A DNA stretch of 21,260 nt from an uncultured Bacteroides sp. (GTDB lineage Bacteria; Bacteroidota; Bacteroidia; Bacteroidales; Bacteroidaceae). Shown here one piece after another: positions 1 to 6,371 of this stretch (the stretch's first letter is position 1; each line of letters starts with the position of its first letter). A program made the translations under genes and the position numbers. Location of the stretch: positions 1-21,260 of the forward strand of contig NZ_CASFWU010000046.1 in NCBI RefSeq assembly GCF_949298305.1, written 5' to 3'. Below the pieces are notes generated by a model. It worked only from the letters and a program-made list of their open reading frames with translations. It did no database searches and had not been told where the DNA came from.

Positions 1-3
1 TGA

Positions 4-64
4 CAATGCGCGACGTAGAGACGCAAAATTTTGCGTCTCTACCACAGGACGGGAAAAGTTGCAG
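4..64. repeat. 61-bp direct repeat, copy 1, with 28-bp palindrome
   Basis: This 61-bp segment recurs without a mismatch at 136-196. Positions 15-42 are a perfect palindrome: GTAGAGACGCAAAA followed directly by its reverse complement. The transcript of either strand could fold into a 14-bp stem. It looks like a REP-type intergenic palindrome; such elements are often tied to Y1 (RAYT) transposases, but none is in the window, so that link is inference. It lies beyond the 3' end of the regulator gene at 217-1197 and could also end transcription. Confidence 0.9.
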
Positions 65-135
65 AAGGAAATGAAAGGCGGAGAGAGGATGGGAGGGAAG
101 AGGACAGAGGTATGAAGATGGACAGAAGAAAATGG

Positions 136-196
136 CAATGCGCGACGTAGAGACGCAAAATTTTGCGTCTCTACCACAGGACGGGAAAAGTTGCAG
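136..196. repeat. 61-bp direct repeat, copy 2, with 28-bp palindrome
   Basis: Exact second copy of 4-64, offset by 132 bp; its palindrome is at 147-174. The 71 bases between the copies (65-135) are strongly purine-rich on the plus strand, with only about nine pyrimidines. The base before each copy differs (A versus G), as does the base after (A versus G), so 61 bp is the full extent of identity. The array may continue past the left edge of the window. Confidence 0.9.
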
Positions 197-216
197 GCAT
201 CGCGCGCCCCGATTCC

Positions 217-1197
217 TTACACCCCACAAACCACCATATCCACCGTCTCGCCACGGCTGAACAGCCCCTCCTCCGCCTGCATCAGGCGTTTCTTCAGGCG
301 GAACTTCTGCTGGGACACGGACGACGGGGACACGGCCATGAAGGCGGCGGCCTGCGCGTTGCCGAAGCGCAGGCGGATGAGGAGACAGAGCTGCTGGTCG
401 GCGGGGGTCAGCGTGGGGAAACGCTGGAGCAGGCGGGCGGTGAAGCCGGCATAGACGCGGTCGGCCAAGGCGCGCAGGTAGTCCCAGTCGGCATCGGCCA
501 GGAAACGGGGAGCGCGGGACAGCTGCGAGACGACCTCGTCGGTGGCCACCAGTGTGGACGAAAGCGACTGCACCTGGTCGTCGAGGCGGCGCAGGCGGTC
601 GCCCTGGGCCTTCAGCAGTTCCAGGTCGGGTGGCAGGGGGCGGCTCTCGAAGGCCTTCAGGCGGCCGTGCAGGCCCTCGTTCTCGGCGCGCAGCTCGTCG
701 TTGCGCTTCATCAGGCTCTTCAGGGCGGTCTCGATGTCCTCGCGCATCTCGTCGGTGAGCGGCATGTCGGCCAGGCAGGCCTCCAGCTCGGCCATCTCGC
801 GCCCGATGCTGTGCAGGTCGTTCTCGTTCTCATTGAGGCGCACCATGTAGCGGCGGTATTTCTTGTCCTTGAGGTGGCGGTCCACCAGGACGTTGATCCA
901 GATGAGGGCCAGCAGCAGCAGGAAACTCAGCGAGAACGAGATGAACTGCGCCCGCCCGTCGGACGGCGCCACGCGGATGCGCTTGCCGCCGGAGGCCTCC
1001 TTGCTCTGCTCGTAAGCCTGGTGCAGCCCGGCTATGAGGCCGACGGCACGCGCGCTGTCCACGGCTCCGACACGTGCCAGCGAATCGGCACGGCAGAGGG
1101 TCTGCTCGTATTTCAGCATGATTTCATCGGCAGGCTTGGCGCAGGCCGTCAGGACACCGGTCAGGAGTATGACGAAAAGATGTTTGGGCTTCAGCAT
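217..1197 (-). CDS. Membrane-anchored lipoprotein with coiled coil and LuxR-like HTH C-terminus
   Basis: A 326-residue protein. It opens with a lipoprotein signal ending LTGVLTAC (Cys19), then a short helical segment, a transmembrane helix at about residues 84-105 (FISFSLSFLLLLALIWINVL), and a charged coiled-coil stretch at about 110-225. The C-terminal part, about 262-305, reads LTPADQQLCLLIRLRFGN then AFMAVSPSSVSQQKFRLKKR, which looks like the helix-turn-helix of LuxR-type regulators. Bacteroides have membrane-spanning regulators with N-terminal TPRs and a cytoplasmic HTH; here the TPR part is nearly absent. I chose the ATG at 1197 over an upstream GTG at 1227 because it starts directly at the signal peptide and a -7 element overlaps the GTG. 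Role inferred: membrane-tethered transcriptional regulator, targets unknown. It stands alone, with repeats on both sides. Confidence 0.75.
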   Translation of the reverse strand: MLKPKHLFVILLTGVLTACAKPADEIMLKYEQTLCRADSLARVGAVDSARAVGLIAGLHQAYEQSKEASGGKRIRVAPSDGRAQFISFSLSFLLLLALIWINVLVDRHLKDKKYRRYMVRLNENENDLHSIGREMAELEACLADMPLTDEMREDIETALKSLMKRNDELRAENEGLHGRLKAFESRPLPPDLELLKAQGDRLRRLDDQVQSLSSTLVATDEVVSQLSRAPRFLADADWDYLRALADRVYAGFTARLLQRFPTLTPADQQLCLLIRLRFGNAQAAAFMAVSPSSVSQQKFRLKKRLMQAEEGLFSRGETVDMVVCGV

Positions 1198-1226
1198 GGT
1201 TGTGTATGTGTTTTCATTCAGACACA

Positions 1227-1234
1227 CAAAAATA
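1227..1234 (-). promoter_or_regulatory. Bacteroides -7 element for the membrane-anchored regulator
   Basis: The minus strand reads TATTTTTG, a full match to the TAnnTTTG consensus of the Bacteroidetes primary sigma factor, about 30 bases before the ATG at 1197. A TTTG at 1250-1247 is only 12 bases upstream, too close for a normal -33 box, so only the -7 part is supported. Confidence 0.5.
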
Positions 1235-1379
1235 GCACAACTTTTCCAAACGGAGGGGACTTACGGGAATTTTCTTTCGTCTGTCAGCATCTGTTACCAT
1301 CGGGCCGGGGGCTGACGGCGGCAAGCGCTCCCCCGCCCCATCCCCGCTCAGAATGCCTTCTGACGAGGGGGTACCACGA

Positions 1380-1445
1380 TATACGACTGAGGGTGCCTAA
1401 GTATAGGACAGAGGGTATCTAAGTATAGGACCGAGGGTGCCTCGG
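1380..1445. repeat. 22-bp tandem repeat, three units
   Basis: Three consecutive 22-bp units (1380-1401, 1402-1423, 1424-1445) share the frame TATAnGACnGAGGGTnnCT followed by AAG or CGG. A degenerate unit may precede them and a partial one follow. The third unit contains a small hairpin, CCGAGG-GTG-CCTCGG (1431-1445). The rest of the gene-less stretch 1235-1546 holds an imperfect palindrome at 1459-1482 and the palindrome GCCGGCCGGC at 1527-1536, just past the stop of the 95-aa gene; neither has a T-run. I see no gene there. Confidence 0.8.
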
Positions 1446-1546
1446 CATACGGCCGTGACTGCCACCCTCCGGAAGGCGGCAGGACAGCCCCGGCAGGTTG
1501 TCCGCATTTTTCAGCGTTCAACAACTGCCGGCCGGCCGAGGGGCGG

Positions 1547-1834
1547 TCAGCGGCGGCCTGCCTGGGCGGCCTTCATCTCCTCGCGCACCAGCTCCGCCTC
1601 CGTGGCCGACAGCCGTGGCAGCTTCACCGTCTGGGGGCTTTCCTGCTGGTAGGCCTTCACCTCGTTGATGAGCAGTTGCCAGTCGTAGAGGAACTCTTCG
1701 GAACAACCGTGGCGGCGGTAAATCTCCCTGGCCGCCTCCAGTATCTCGGGGGCGCAACGGTCGTCGCCCTGGAAGACGACGGCGGGGATGTCGTGGTGGA
1801 TGCAGTCTCTGAGCAAACGTACTTGATCTTTCAT
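1547..1834 (-). CDS. Small hypothetical protein, 95 aa
   Basis: The product begins MKDQVRLLRDCIHHDIPAVV, has no signal peptide or membrane segment, and looks mostly helical with many charged residues. It contains GDDRCAPEILEAAREIYRRH and FLYDWQLLINEVKAYQQE, giving two amphipathic helices and two cysteines (about residues 27 and 44). I do not recognise a family with known function. It is a real gene rather than a shadow because it has its own -7 promoter element upstream (1903-1910), sits head-to-head with the gene at 1985, and the competing longer minus-frame reading across 1518-1991 is low-complexity Arg/Pro/Gly. Divergent pairing with the ExoX-C-like gene hints at shared regulation; function unknown. 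Confidence 0.7.
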   Translation of the reverse strand: MKDQVRLLRDCIHHDIPAVVFQGDDRCAPEILEAAREIYRRHGCSEEFLYDWQLLINEVKAYQQESPQTVKLPRLSATEAELVREEMKAAQAGRR

Positions 1835-1874
1835 GCTTGTTTCTGTATTCTTTATGGTTCAACCTTATTCGCCT

Positions 1875-1898
1875 CCCCTGCCCGTCCGGGGCAGAGGG
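1875..1898 (-). promoter_or_regulatory. GC-rich hairpin at the start of the 95-aa gene's leader
   Basis: CTGCCC (1878-1883) and GGGCAG (1889-1894) form a 6-bp stem with a 5-base loop. CCC (1875-1877) and GGG (1896-1898) extend it around one bulged A. It lies just downstream of the minus-strand -7 element, near the predicted transcript start, so it could be an operator or an mRNA 5' hairpin. Confidence 0.5.
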
Positions 1899-1902
1899 AC
1901 TG

Positions 1903-1910
1903 CAAAGATA
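1903..1910 (-). promoter_or_regulatory. -7 element for the 95-aa gene
   Basis: The minus strand reads TATCTTTG, matching TAnnTTTG. It predicts a leader of about 60 bases ahead of the ATG at 1834. No clear TTTG lies 19-21 bases upstream. Confidence 0.55.
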
Positions 1911-1932
1911 GTGTGTATTTTCAGAAAAATAA

Positions 1933-1964
1933 GTTGGAAAATAGCGCAAAAAAACGTATATTTG
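1933..1964 (+). promoter_or_regulatory. Promoter of the ExoX-C-like gene
   Basis: GTTG (1933-1936, three of four matches to TTTG), a 20-base spacer, then TATATTTG (1957-1964), a full TAnnTTTG match. Transcription would start near 1971, giving a short leader of about 14 bases before the ATG at 1985. It is back-to-back with the minus-strand promoter at 1903-1910. Confidence 0.65.
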
Positions 1965-1984
1965 GGGAAAACGAATCAAGGCGT

Positions 1985-2842
1985 ATGGCAAATCCGAACA
2001 TGCCGGGCGTACCCCCGTCGGAACAGGCGCTGTTGTACAGCAAGTTGAACGAATACAACCGCGGCAGGGCCTCCTACAAGGAGGTGGGGGCCTATCTGGT
2101 GGTGATGCCGCGCGCCGGACAGCCCGCCTACTCGCTCTGGATTTACTCCCCCCTGCCCGAACGGCAATCCATCTTCTACATCTGCGACCTCACCGCCGAC
2201 GTCCACGAGGCTTTGCGCACGGCCAGTACGCTGTGCTTCTACTCGCCGCGACCGCTGCTGATGGTGGAGTACAACGCCAAGCGCATGCAGAGCAAGGGCG
2301 ACGACCTGGTGTTCTTCGGGAAATACCGCGGGCACTTCCTGCACGAGGTGCTGCGCATCGACCCGGCCTACCTGAGCTGGATAGCCTTCAAGTTCCAGCC
2401 GCAGATACCCAAGCAGGAACGCTTCGTGCAGATAGCCCGCATCTATCACTCGGTCTACCTGGACGTGCAGCGCAGGAAGCTGCGGCCGAAGGCCTCGGGG
2501 CGCTACCTGGGAAAGGAGGGGGAACGGGTGGAGAACCTGACCTTGATGGTGCAGAGTGTGCGGGTGGAGGACAATCCGTACAAGACACAGGTGCGCAACG
2601 GCGTGCGCTGCTTCTACGTCAGGCAGGTGCTGAAGCTGAGGGACGCGGCGGGAAACGCCGTGCTGATGCGCATCAACGCGCGGACATCGAGCCGCGAGTC
2701 GTGCCAGCTGCCTGCCACGGAGCATGCCTTCCGTACGGGGGAGACCCTGCGGGTGGCGTCGGCACGCATTGCGGGCACCTATATGTCGGGCAACGTGTGC
2801 CACACACGGCTGAGCCACGTGAAGTTCGCGCAGACGGTATGA
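1985..2842 (+). CDS. Hypothetical protein with exodeoxyribonuclease X C-terminal-like motif
   Basis: A 285-residue soluble protein. Residues about 110-133, FFGKYRGHFLHEVLRIDPAY then LSWI, match the pattern of the small domain found at the C-terminus of ExoX-like exonucleases (FGKYKG...DPxYLxWI). The DEDD nuclease domain that normally precedes it is missing: the first 100 residues have no DxE exonuclease motif. Residues about 180-285 (NLTLMVQSVRVEDNPY... GETLRVASARIAGTYMSGN) look beta-rich, possibly an OB-like fold. The ATG at 1985 is chosen because the promoter at 1933-1964 sits just before it; the open frame upstream of that is promoter DNA. Any DNA-related role is inference; the molecular function is unknown. 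Confidence 0.75.
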   Translation: MANPNMPGVPPSEQALLYSKLNEYNRGRASYKEVGAYLVVMPRAGQPAYSLWIYSPLPERQSIFYICDLTADVHEALRTASTLCFYSPRPLLMVEYNAKRMQSKGDDLVFFGKYRGHFLHEVLRIDPAYLSWIAFKFQPQIPKQERFVQIARIYHSVYLDVQRRKLRPKASGRYLGKEGERVENLTLMVQSVRVEDNPYKTQVRNGVRCFYVRQVLKLRDAAGNAVLMRINARTSSRESCQLPATEHAFRTGETLRVASARIAGTYMSGNVCHTRLSHVKFAQTV

Positions 2843-2861
2843 GAGGGTAAAACATGAAGAA

Positions 2862-2938
2862 GCCGGGAGCGAGGGAGACAAGCCGTCAGTCCGGTATATA
2901 TACTACCTCACATGGGGCCAAACTCCCTCACTCCCGGC
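2862..2938 (-). terminator. Long inverted repeat between convergent genes, possible terminator
   Basis: A 16-bp arm at 2862-2877 (GCCGGGAGCGAGGGAG) is matched by its reverse complement at 2923-2938 with one mismatch, which is a G-U pair in the minus-strand transcript. The loop is 45 bases and contains GTATATATAC. It lies between the plus gene ending at 2842 and the minus operon ending at 2984. On the minus strand the stem is followed by a modestly T-rich stretch (TTCTTCATGTTTT), so it may end the rex-FAH-ispF transcript. It is not a classic terminator. Confidence 0.45.
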
Positions 2939-2983
2939 CACCTGACTCCCAAGAGGCGCTTTCGTCCTCCGGCCGGCGAAGCC

Positions 2984-3466
2984 TCACGCCTCGCGCTGGA
3001 TGAGCACGGTGGCGTAGGCCGAGATGCCCTCTTCGCGTCCGGTGAAGCCCAGCTTCTCGGTGGTGGTGGCCTTGATGGAGACATCGTCCTCGTCCACGCC
3101 CATCACGTCGGCCAGTGTCCGTTGCATGGCGGGGATGTGCGCCTTCAGCTTGGGGCGCTCGGCGCAGACGGTGGCGTCGACATTGCCCACGGCATAACCC
3201 TTCGTGGCAATCAGCTCCACGGTCTTCTTCAGCAGAATCTTGCTGTCAATGTTCTTGAACTCGCCCGCCGTGTCGGGGAAGTGATAGCCGATGTCGCGCA
3301 TGTTGGCGGCACCCAGCAGGGCGTCGCAGATGGCGTGTATCAGCACGTCGGCGTCGCTGTGTCCCAGCAAGCCTTTCTCATGGTCCAGGCGGATGCCGCC
3401 CAGCCACAGCTCGCGACCCTCCACCAGGCGGTGGACGTCGAAGCCGAAACCTACTCGTATCTTCAT
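2984..3466 (-). CDS. ispF: 2-C-methyl-D-erythritol 2,4-cyclodiphosphate synthase
   Basis: IspF converts 4-diphosphocytidyl-methylerythritol 2-phosphate to the cyclic diphosphate with loss of CMP, in the non-mevalonate isoprenoid pathway in the cytoplasm. At 160 residues it has the usual length. The N-terminal GFGFDVHRL supplies metal ligands Asp10 and His12; GHSDADVLIHAI supplies the third, His44. Other family signatures are FPDTAGEFKNIDS, the substrate-pocket stretch NVDATVCAERPKLK, and the C-terminal TTTEKLGFTGREEGISAYA. It is the last gene of a minus-strand group with the FAH-family gene (21-base gap) and rex. I see no internal promoter, so it is probably made from the rex transcript. Identification is secure. 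Confidence 0.96.
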   Translation of the reverse strand: MKIRVGFGFDVHRLVEGRELWLGGIRLDHEKGLLGHSDADVLIHAICDALLGAANMRDIGYHFPDTAGEFKNIDSKILLKKTVELIATKGYAVGNVDATVCAERPKLKAHIPAMQRTLADVMGVDEDDVSIKATTTEKLGFTGREEGISAYATVLIQREA

Positions 3467-3487
3467 GGGGATGGTTGGTTTGGATGG

Positions 3488-4105
3488 TTATCGGATGTGG
3501 AAATCGAGCACTTTCTCCGCTCCCAGGTAGCCCTGCAGGTGCTGGCCTATGCTGACGGGGCCCACGCCGACGGGCGTACCGGTGAAGAGCAGGTCGCCGA
3601 TTTTCAGGGTCATGAAGCGGCTGACGTAGGCAATGATGTCGTCCACGCGGAAGAGCATGTCGGCCGTGTTGCCGTGCTGCACGGTGCGGCCGTCGATGTC
3701 CAGGTGGAAATCCAGCTGCTGCACGTCGCCTCCGGCCTGCTCCAGAGGGACGAAGGTGCCGATGGCGGCCGAGTTATCGAACCCCTTGCAGAGCTCCCAC
3801 GGATTGCCCGCTTCGCGGAAACGGCGTTGCAGGTCGCGGGCCGTGAAGTCGATGCCCACGGTGACGGCGTCGTAGTAGCGGTGTGCGAAACGCGGGGCGA
3901 TGTGCTTGCCCAGGCGGCAGATGCGCACCACGACCTCCGTCTCGTAATGTATCTCATTGGAAAAATCGGGCAGAAAGAAGGGTTTGCCGTCCTTCAGGAT
4001 GGCCGAATCGGGCTTCAGGAAGATGACCGGCTCGCGGTTTTCCTGCGTATGGCCCAGCTCCCGGTTGTGCAGGGCGTAGTTCATGCCCACCGCTATTATC
4101 TTCAT
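3488..4105 (-). CDS. Fumarylacetoacetate hydrolase family protein
   Basis: A 205-residue cytoplasmic enzyme of the short FAH type, as in FAHD1/acylpyruvase, which breaks C-C bonds in 2-oxo acids such as acylpyruvates or oxaloacetate using Mg2+ or Mn2+. Family marks visible: the opening MKIIAVGMNYALHNRELG, PVIFLKPDSA, the metal-binding YETEVVV (Glu-x-Glu), VGIDFTARDLQ with its conserved Asp, KGFDNSAAIG, and GDLLFTGTPVGVGPV. The exact substrate cannot be read from sequence; oxaloacetate decarboxylase/acylpyruvase is the likeliest guess. Its ATG overlaps the rex stop codon by one base (TAATG at 4105), which points to translational coupling and therefore co-expression with the redox sensor. Confidence 0.9.
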   Translation of the reverse strand: MKIIAVGMNYALHNRELGHTQENREPVIFLKPDSAILKDGKPFFLPDFSNEIHYETEVVVRICRLGKHIAPRFAHRYYDAVTVGIDFTARDLQRRFREAGNPWELCKGFDNSAAIGTFVPLEQAGGDVQQLDFHLDIDGRTVQHGNTADMLFRVDDIIAYVSRFMTLKIGDLLFTGTPVGVGPVSIGQHLQGYLGAEKVLDFHIR

Positions 4106-4764
4106 TATTCTATTCCATTAAAGTTCAAACGGTTAAACATCACTGCCAGATGGGCATAGAGGGAGGTGTTCTGCACCACGATGTCCTCGGGCACGCGGAT
4201 GCGGAAAGGGGTGAAGTTCCACACGGCCTTGATGCCGCCTGCCACCATCTTGTCCGTAATGGACTGCGCTATCTCGATGGGGACGGTCAGCACGCCGATG
4301 TTGACCTCGTACTCCTGCATCTTTCTCTCAAATTCATCGGTGTGGAAAATGGGGATGCCGTTGAGCACCGTGCCCACCAGGTCGGGGTTGATGTCGAAAG
4401 CGGCCACAATCTCCAGGCCGAAATGGCTCAGACCACTGTCGCGCAGCAAAGCTCCGCCCAGGCTGCCCACGCCGAACAGAAAGGCCTTGTGCAGGTTGGT
4501 GAAGCCCAGAAAATCTTCCAGCACGGCAATCAGTGCGTCCACCTCGTAGCCCACACGGGTGCGGCCGGAAATATTGACATAGGAGAGGTCCTTGGCAATC
4601 TGGGAGGCATCAATGTTGGTCTCTTTGGATATCTGCGTAGAGGACACGAATCGTTCGCCCCTCTGTTTCAGCAACTTGACGTTGGAAAGATACCACGGAA
4701 GACGGCGCAGGGTAGGCTCTGGCACCCGCGACATCTCTTTGTTCTGTGACAAACTGCTCATCAT
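4105..4764 (-). CDS. rex: Redox-sensing transcriptional repressor Rex
   Basis: Rex senses the NADH/NAD+ ratio and releases DNA when NADH is high, controlling fermentation and respiration genes. The 219-residue product has an N-terminal winged helix starting VPEPTLRRLPWYL, with VSSTQISKETNIDASQIAKD as the recognition region. A Rossmann NAD(H) domain follows, with FLFGVGSLGGALL and an acidic residue in AAFDINPD. The C-terminal helix LYAHLAVMFNRLNF fits the domain-swapped dimer of the family. ATG codons at 4764 and 4761 are both possible; residue 11 (MSRVPEP) is a third option. It heads the rex-FAH-ispF operon. I looked for a Rex operator in its own promoter region and did not see a convincing one. 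Confidence 0.95.
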   Translation of the reverse strand: MMSSLSQNKEMSRVPEPTLRRLPWYLSNVKLLKQRGERFVSSTQISKETNIDASQIAKDLSYVNISGRTRVGYEVDALIAVLEDFLGFTNLHKAFLFGVGSLGGALLRDSGLSHFGLEIVAAFDINPDLVGTVLNGIPIFHTDEFERKMQEYEVNIGVLTVPIEIAQSITDKMVAGGIKAVWNFTPFRIRVPEDIVVQNTSLYAHLAVMFNRLNFNGIE

Positions 4765-4793
4765 ATTCTCTCCATTATCAGATTTATGAAGGA

Positions 4794-4801
4794 CAAAAAT
4801 A
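4794..4801 (-). promoter_or_regulatory. -7 element for the rex operon
   Basis: The minus strand reads TATTTTTG, matching TAnnTTTG, 30 bases upstream of the rex ATG. No TTTG is found at the expected spacing, so only the -7 element is supported. Confidence 0.55.
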
Positions 4802-4861
4802 CATCATTTTTTCCAATGTCTTAAGGAAGAAAGGAAAAGGTTAACATAATTTCTACGTCAA

Positions 4862-4893
4862 ATTGCAAAACTCGGGCCAAAGCAGTATTTTTG
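4862..4893 (+). promoter_or_regulatory. Promoter of the SUI1-family gene
   Basis: ATTG (4862-4865, three of four matches to TTTG), a 20-base spacer and TATTTTTG (4886-4893, full TAnnTTTG match). Transcription would start near 4900, giving a leader of about 17 bases and supporting the ATG at 4917 over one at 4863 that lies within the promoter. Confidence 0.65.
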
Positions 4894-4916
4894 GCACCAA
4901 ATATAAAACATACACC

Positions 4917-5276
4917 ATGGCTAAAAATACAAAAAGCAACGACTGGAAAGACCGTCTGAACGTAGTTTACTCCACCAACCCCGACTTCCGCTACGAAACC
5001 GAAGAGGAGGAGGAAACCACGACCCTGCCACCCGCGCAACAGAAGCTGCGCGTGCAGCTGGACCGCAAGAACCGCGGCGGCAAGGTGGTAACCCTCGTCA
5101 CCGGCTTTGTGGGTACAGAAGACGACCTGAAAGAGCTGGGAAAGCTGCTGAAAAGCAAATGTGGCGTGGGCGGAAGCGCCAAGGACGGCGAGATTATTGT
5201 GCAGGGAGACTTCAAGCAGAAAGTCCTCGAACTGCTGAAAAAGGAAGGATACACACAGAGCAAACCGGTGGGATAG
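4917..5276 (+). CDS. SUI1/eIF1-family translation factor (YciH-like)
   Basis: A 119-residue homologue of eukaryotic eIF1 and bacterial YciH, a small protein that binds the 30S P-site region and affects start-codon or initiator-tRNA fidelity in characterised members. The first 40 residues are acidic and probably flexible (ETEEEEETTTLPP). The SUI1 domain fills the rest: KLRVQLDRKNRGGKVVTLVT, GTEDDLKELGKLLKSKCGVG, then GEIIVQGDFKQKVLELLKKE and a final GY. The basic KNRGGK loop and GVGGSAKDGEI are the family signatures. It has its own promoter and is divergent from rex. Only a subset of bacteria keep this family; it is common in Bacteroidetes. Its role in this lineage is not established. Confidence 0.93.
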   Translation: MAKNTKSNDWKDRLNVVYSTNPDFRYETEEEEETTTLPPAQQKLRVQLDRKNRGGKVVTLVTGFVGTEDDLKELGKLLKSKCGVGGSAKDGEIIVQGDFKQKVLELLKKEGYTQSKPVG

Positions 5277-5279
5277 AAC

Positions 5280-5311
5280 AAAAAAAGGGATGTGCCCGCA
5301 GGACACATCCC
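5280..5311 (-). terminator. Intrinsic terminator of the rplM-rpsI-rpsB-tsf unit
   Basis: Read on the minus strand, GGGATGTG pairs with CACATCCC (arms 5304-5311 and 5287-5294), with an inner CC/GG pair after one mismatch, followed directly by seven T (the A-run 5280-5286). It lies 23 bases past the tsf stop. The same hairpin is 11 bases past the plus-strand SUI1 stop and may serve both convergent genes, though only the minus side has a T-run. Confidence 0.88.
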
Positions 5312-5333
5312 TCTCCCATCCGATTCGGATTGA

Positions 5334-6326
5334 TTATTCGGCACGCAAGGTGAAACGCTTGAAGTCGATGACCTTCAGTTCGGGATCGGCTTCCTTCAGC
5401 ACTTCTCTTACAGTCTTCTTGGCATCCATTACATCTTCCTGGTTCAACAGACAAACTTCCTTCAGGAACTTGCCCAGACGACCTTTGGCGATGTTCTGAA
5501 TCATCTGCTCGGGCAGGTTGGCAGCCTTTTCGGCAGAAACCGTAGCGATGATTTCCTTAGCCTTGGCAACATCTTCTGCTGTAATCCAGCCCTTGGACAT
5601 GTTGCTTTCCATGTGGTCTTCGCTGTCAACGTGAGCGGGGTTGATGCCGGCCTTCTTCAGGGCAGCCTCAACAGCCTTCTGTACCTGCTCAGCCTTGGTC
5701 TTCTCAACGGCCACTTCGATTTCCTTCTGCTTGATTTCCTCAGACACTCCGTCTTCGTCGATGGCAATGGGGTTCATAGCGGCAATCTGCATGGCCACCT
5801 GCTTGCCCAGCTGCTCGTCAACCGGCTTGTTGAAGGCAACGATTGTGCAAAGACCGTTCTTGTTCATGTGGTTGTAAACTACTGTGCTGGCGCCCTCAAC
5901 GGTGCAATATCCGTCGAGTTCCATCTTCTCACCCGTGATACCGCTACGGTCTGTCACAGCCTGAGCTACAGTAGCATCGCCCATCGGCAACGCCTTCACT
6001 TCGTCCAGCGTCTTGCACTTGTTGGCAACAGCCAGATCCAGGATGTCCTGAGTCAGTTTCACAAAATCAGCGTTCTGAGCCACGAAGTCAGTCTCACACT
6101 TCAGAGCGATGATAACGGCAAAGTCACCGGTAGTCTTGGCCAGTACGCAGCCTTCGGATGCCTCGCGGTCAGAACGCTTGGCGGCTACAGCCTGTCCCTT
6201 TTCACGGATAATCTTCATAGCCTTGTCGAAATCGCCCTCAGCGTCGTTCAAGGCATTCTTGCAGTCCATCATACCAGCACCGGTCATTTTGCGGAGCTTG
6301 GTTATATCAGCCATTGTTACAGCCAT
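5334..6326 (-). CDS. tsf: Elongation factor Ts
   Basis: EF-Ts exchanges GDP for GTP on EF-Tu during translation. The 330-residue product starts with the UBA-like domain MADITKLRKMTGAGMMDCKN (family signature LRxxTGAGMMDCKxAL), followed by FDKAMKIIREKGQAVAAKR. The core has the EF-Tu-contacting CETDFVAQNADF and two further subdomains ending MDAKKTVREVLKEADPELKV. ATG codons at 6326 (MAVTM) and 6314 (MADIT) are both possible; the second matches the usual family start, and I keep the longer form. It follows rpsB after 128 bases that hold a hairpin (6377-6442), so its level may be set separately from rpsB. The terminator at 5280-5311 ends the unit. Confidence 0.97.
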   Translation of the reverse strand: MAVTMADITKLRKMTGAGMMDCKNALNDAEGDFDKAMKIIREKGQAVAAKRSDREASEGCVLAKTTGDFAVIIALKCETDFVAQNADFVKLTQDILDLAVANKCKTLDEVKALPMGDATVAQAVTDRSGITGEKMELDGYCTVEGASTVVYNHMNKNGLCTIVAFNKPVDEQLGKQVAMQIAAMNPIAIDEDGVSEEIKQKEIEVAVEKTKAEQVQKAVEAALKKAGINPAHVDSEDHMESNMSKGWITAEDVAKAKEIIATVSAEKAANLPEQMIQNIAKGRLGKFLKEVCLLNQEDVMDAKKTVREVLKEADPELKVIDFKRFTLRAE

Positions 6327-6371
6327 AATATCTTTCTTCTTTTAATAGTGAATAATAATCTTTTATATAAC

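Noticed and set aside
163..1422. Long plus-strand open frame of 419 codons opposite the membrane regulator
   Set aside because: It is the antisense shadow of the minus gene at 217-1197: composition is Gln/Val/Gly-rich with no domain, and it runs through the 22-bp repeats.
4765..4916. Rex operator autoregulating rex
   Set aside because: No TTGTGAA-type inverted repeat was found in the intergenic region; only a lone GTTAAC near 4843.
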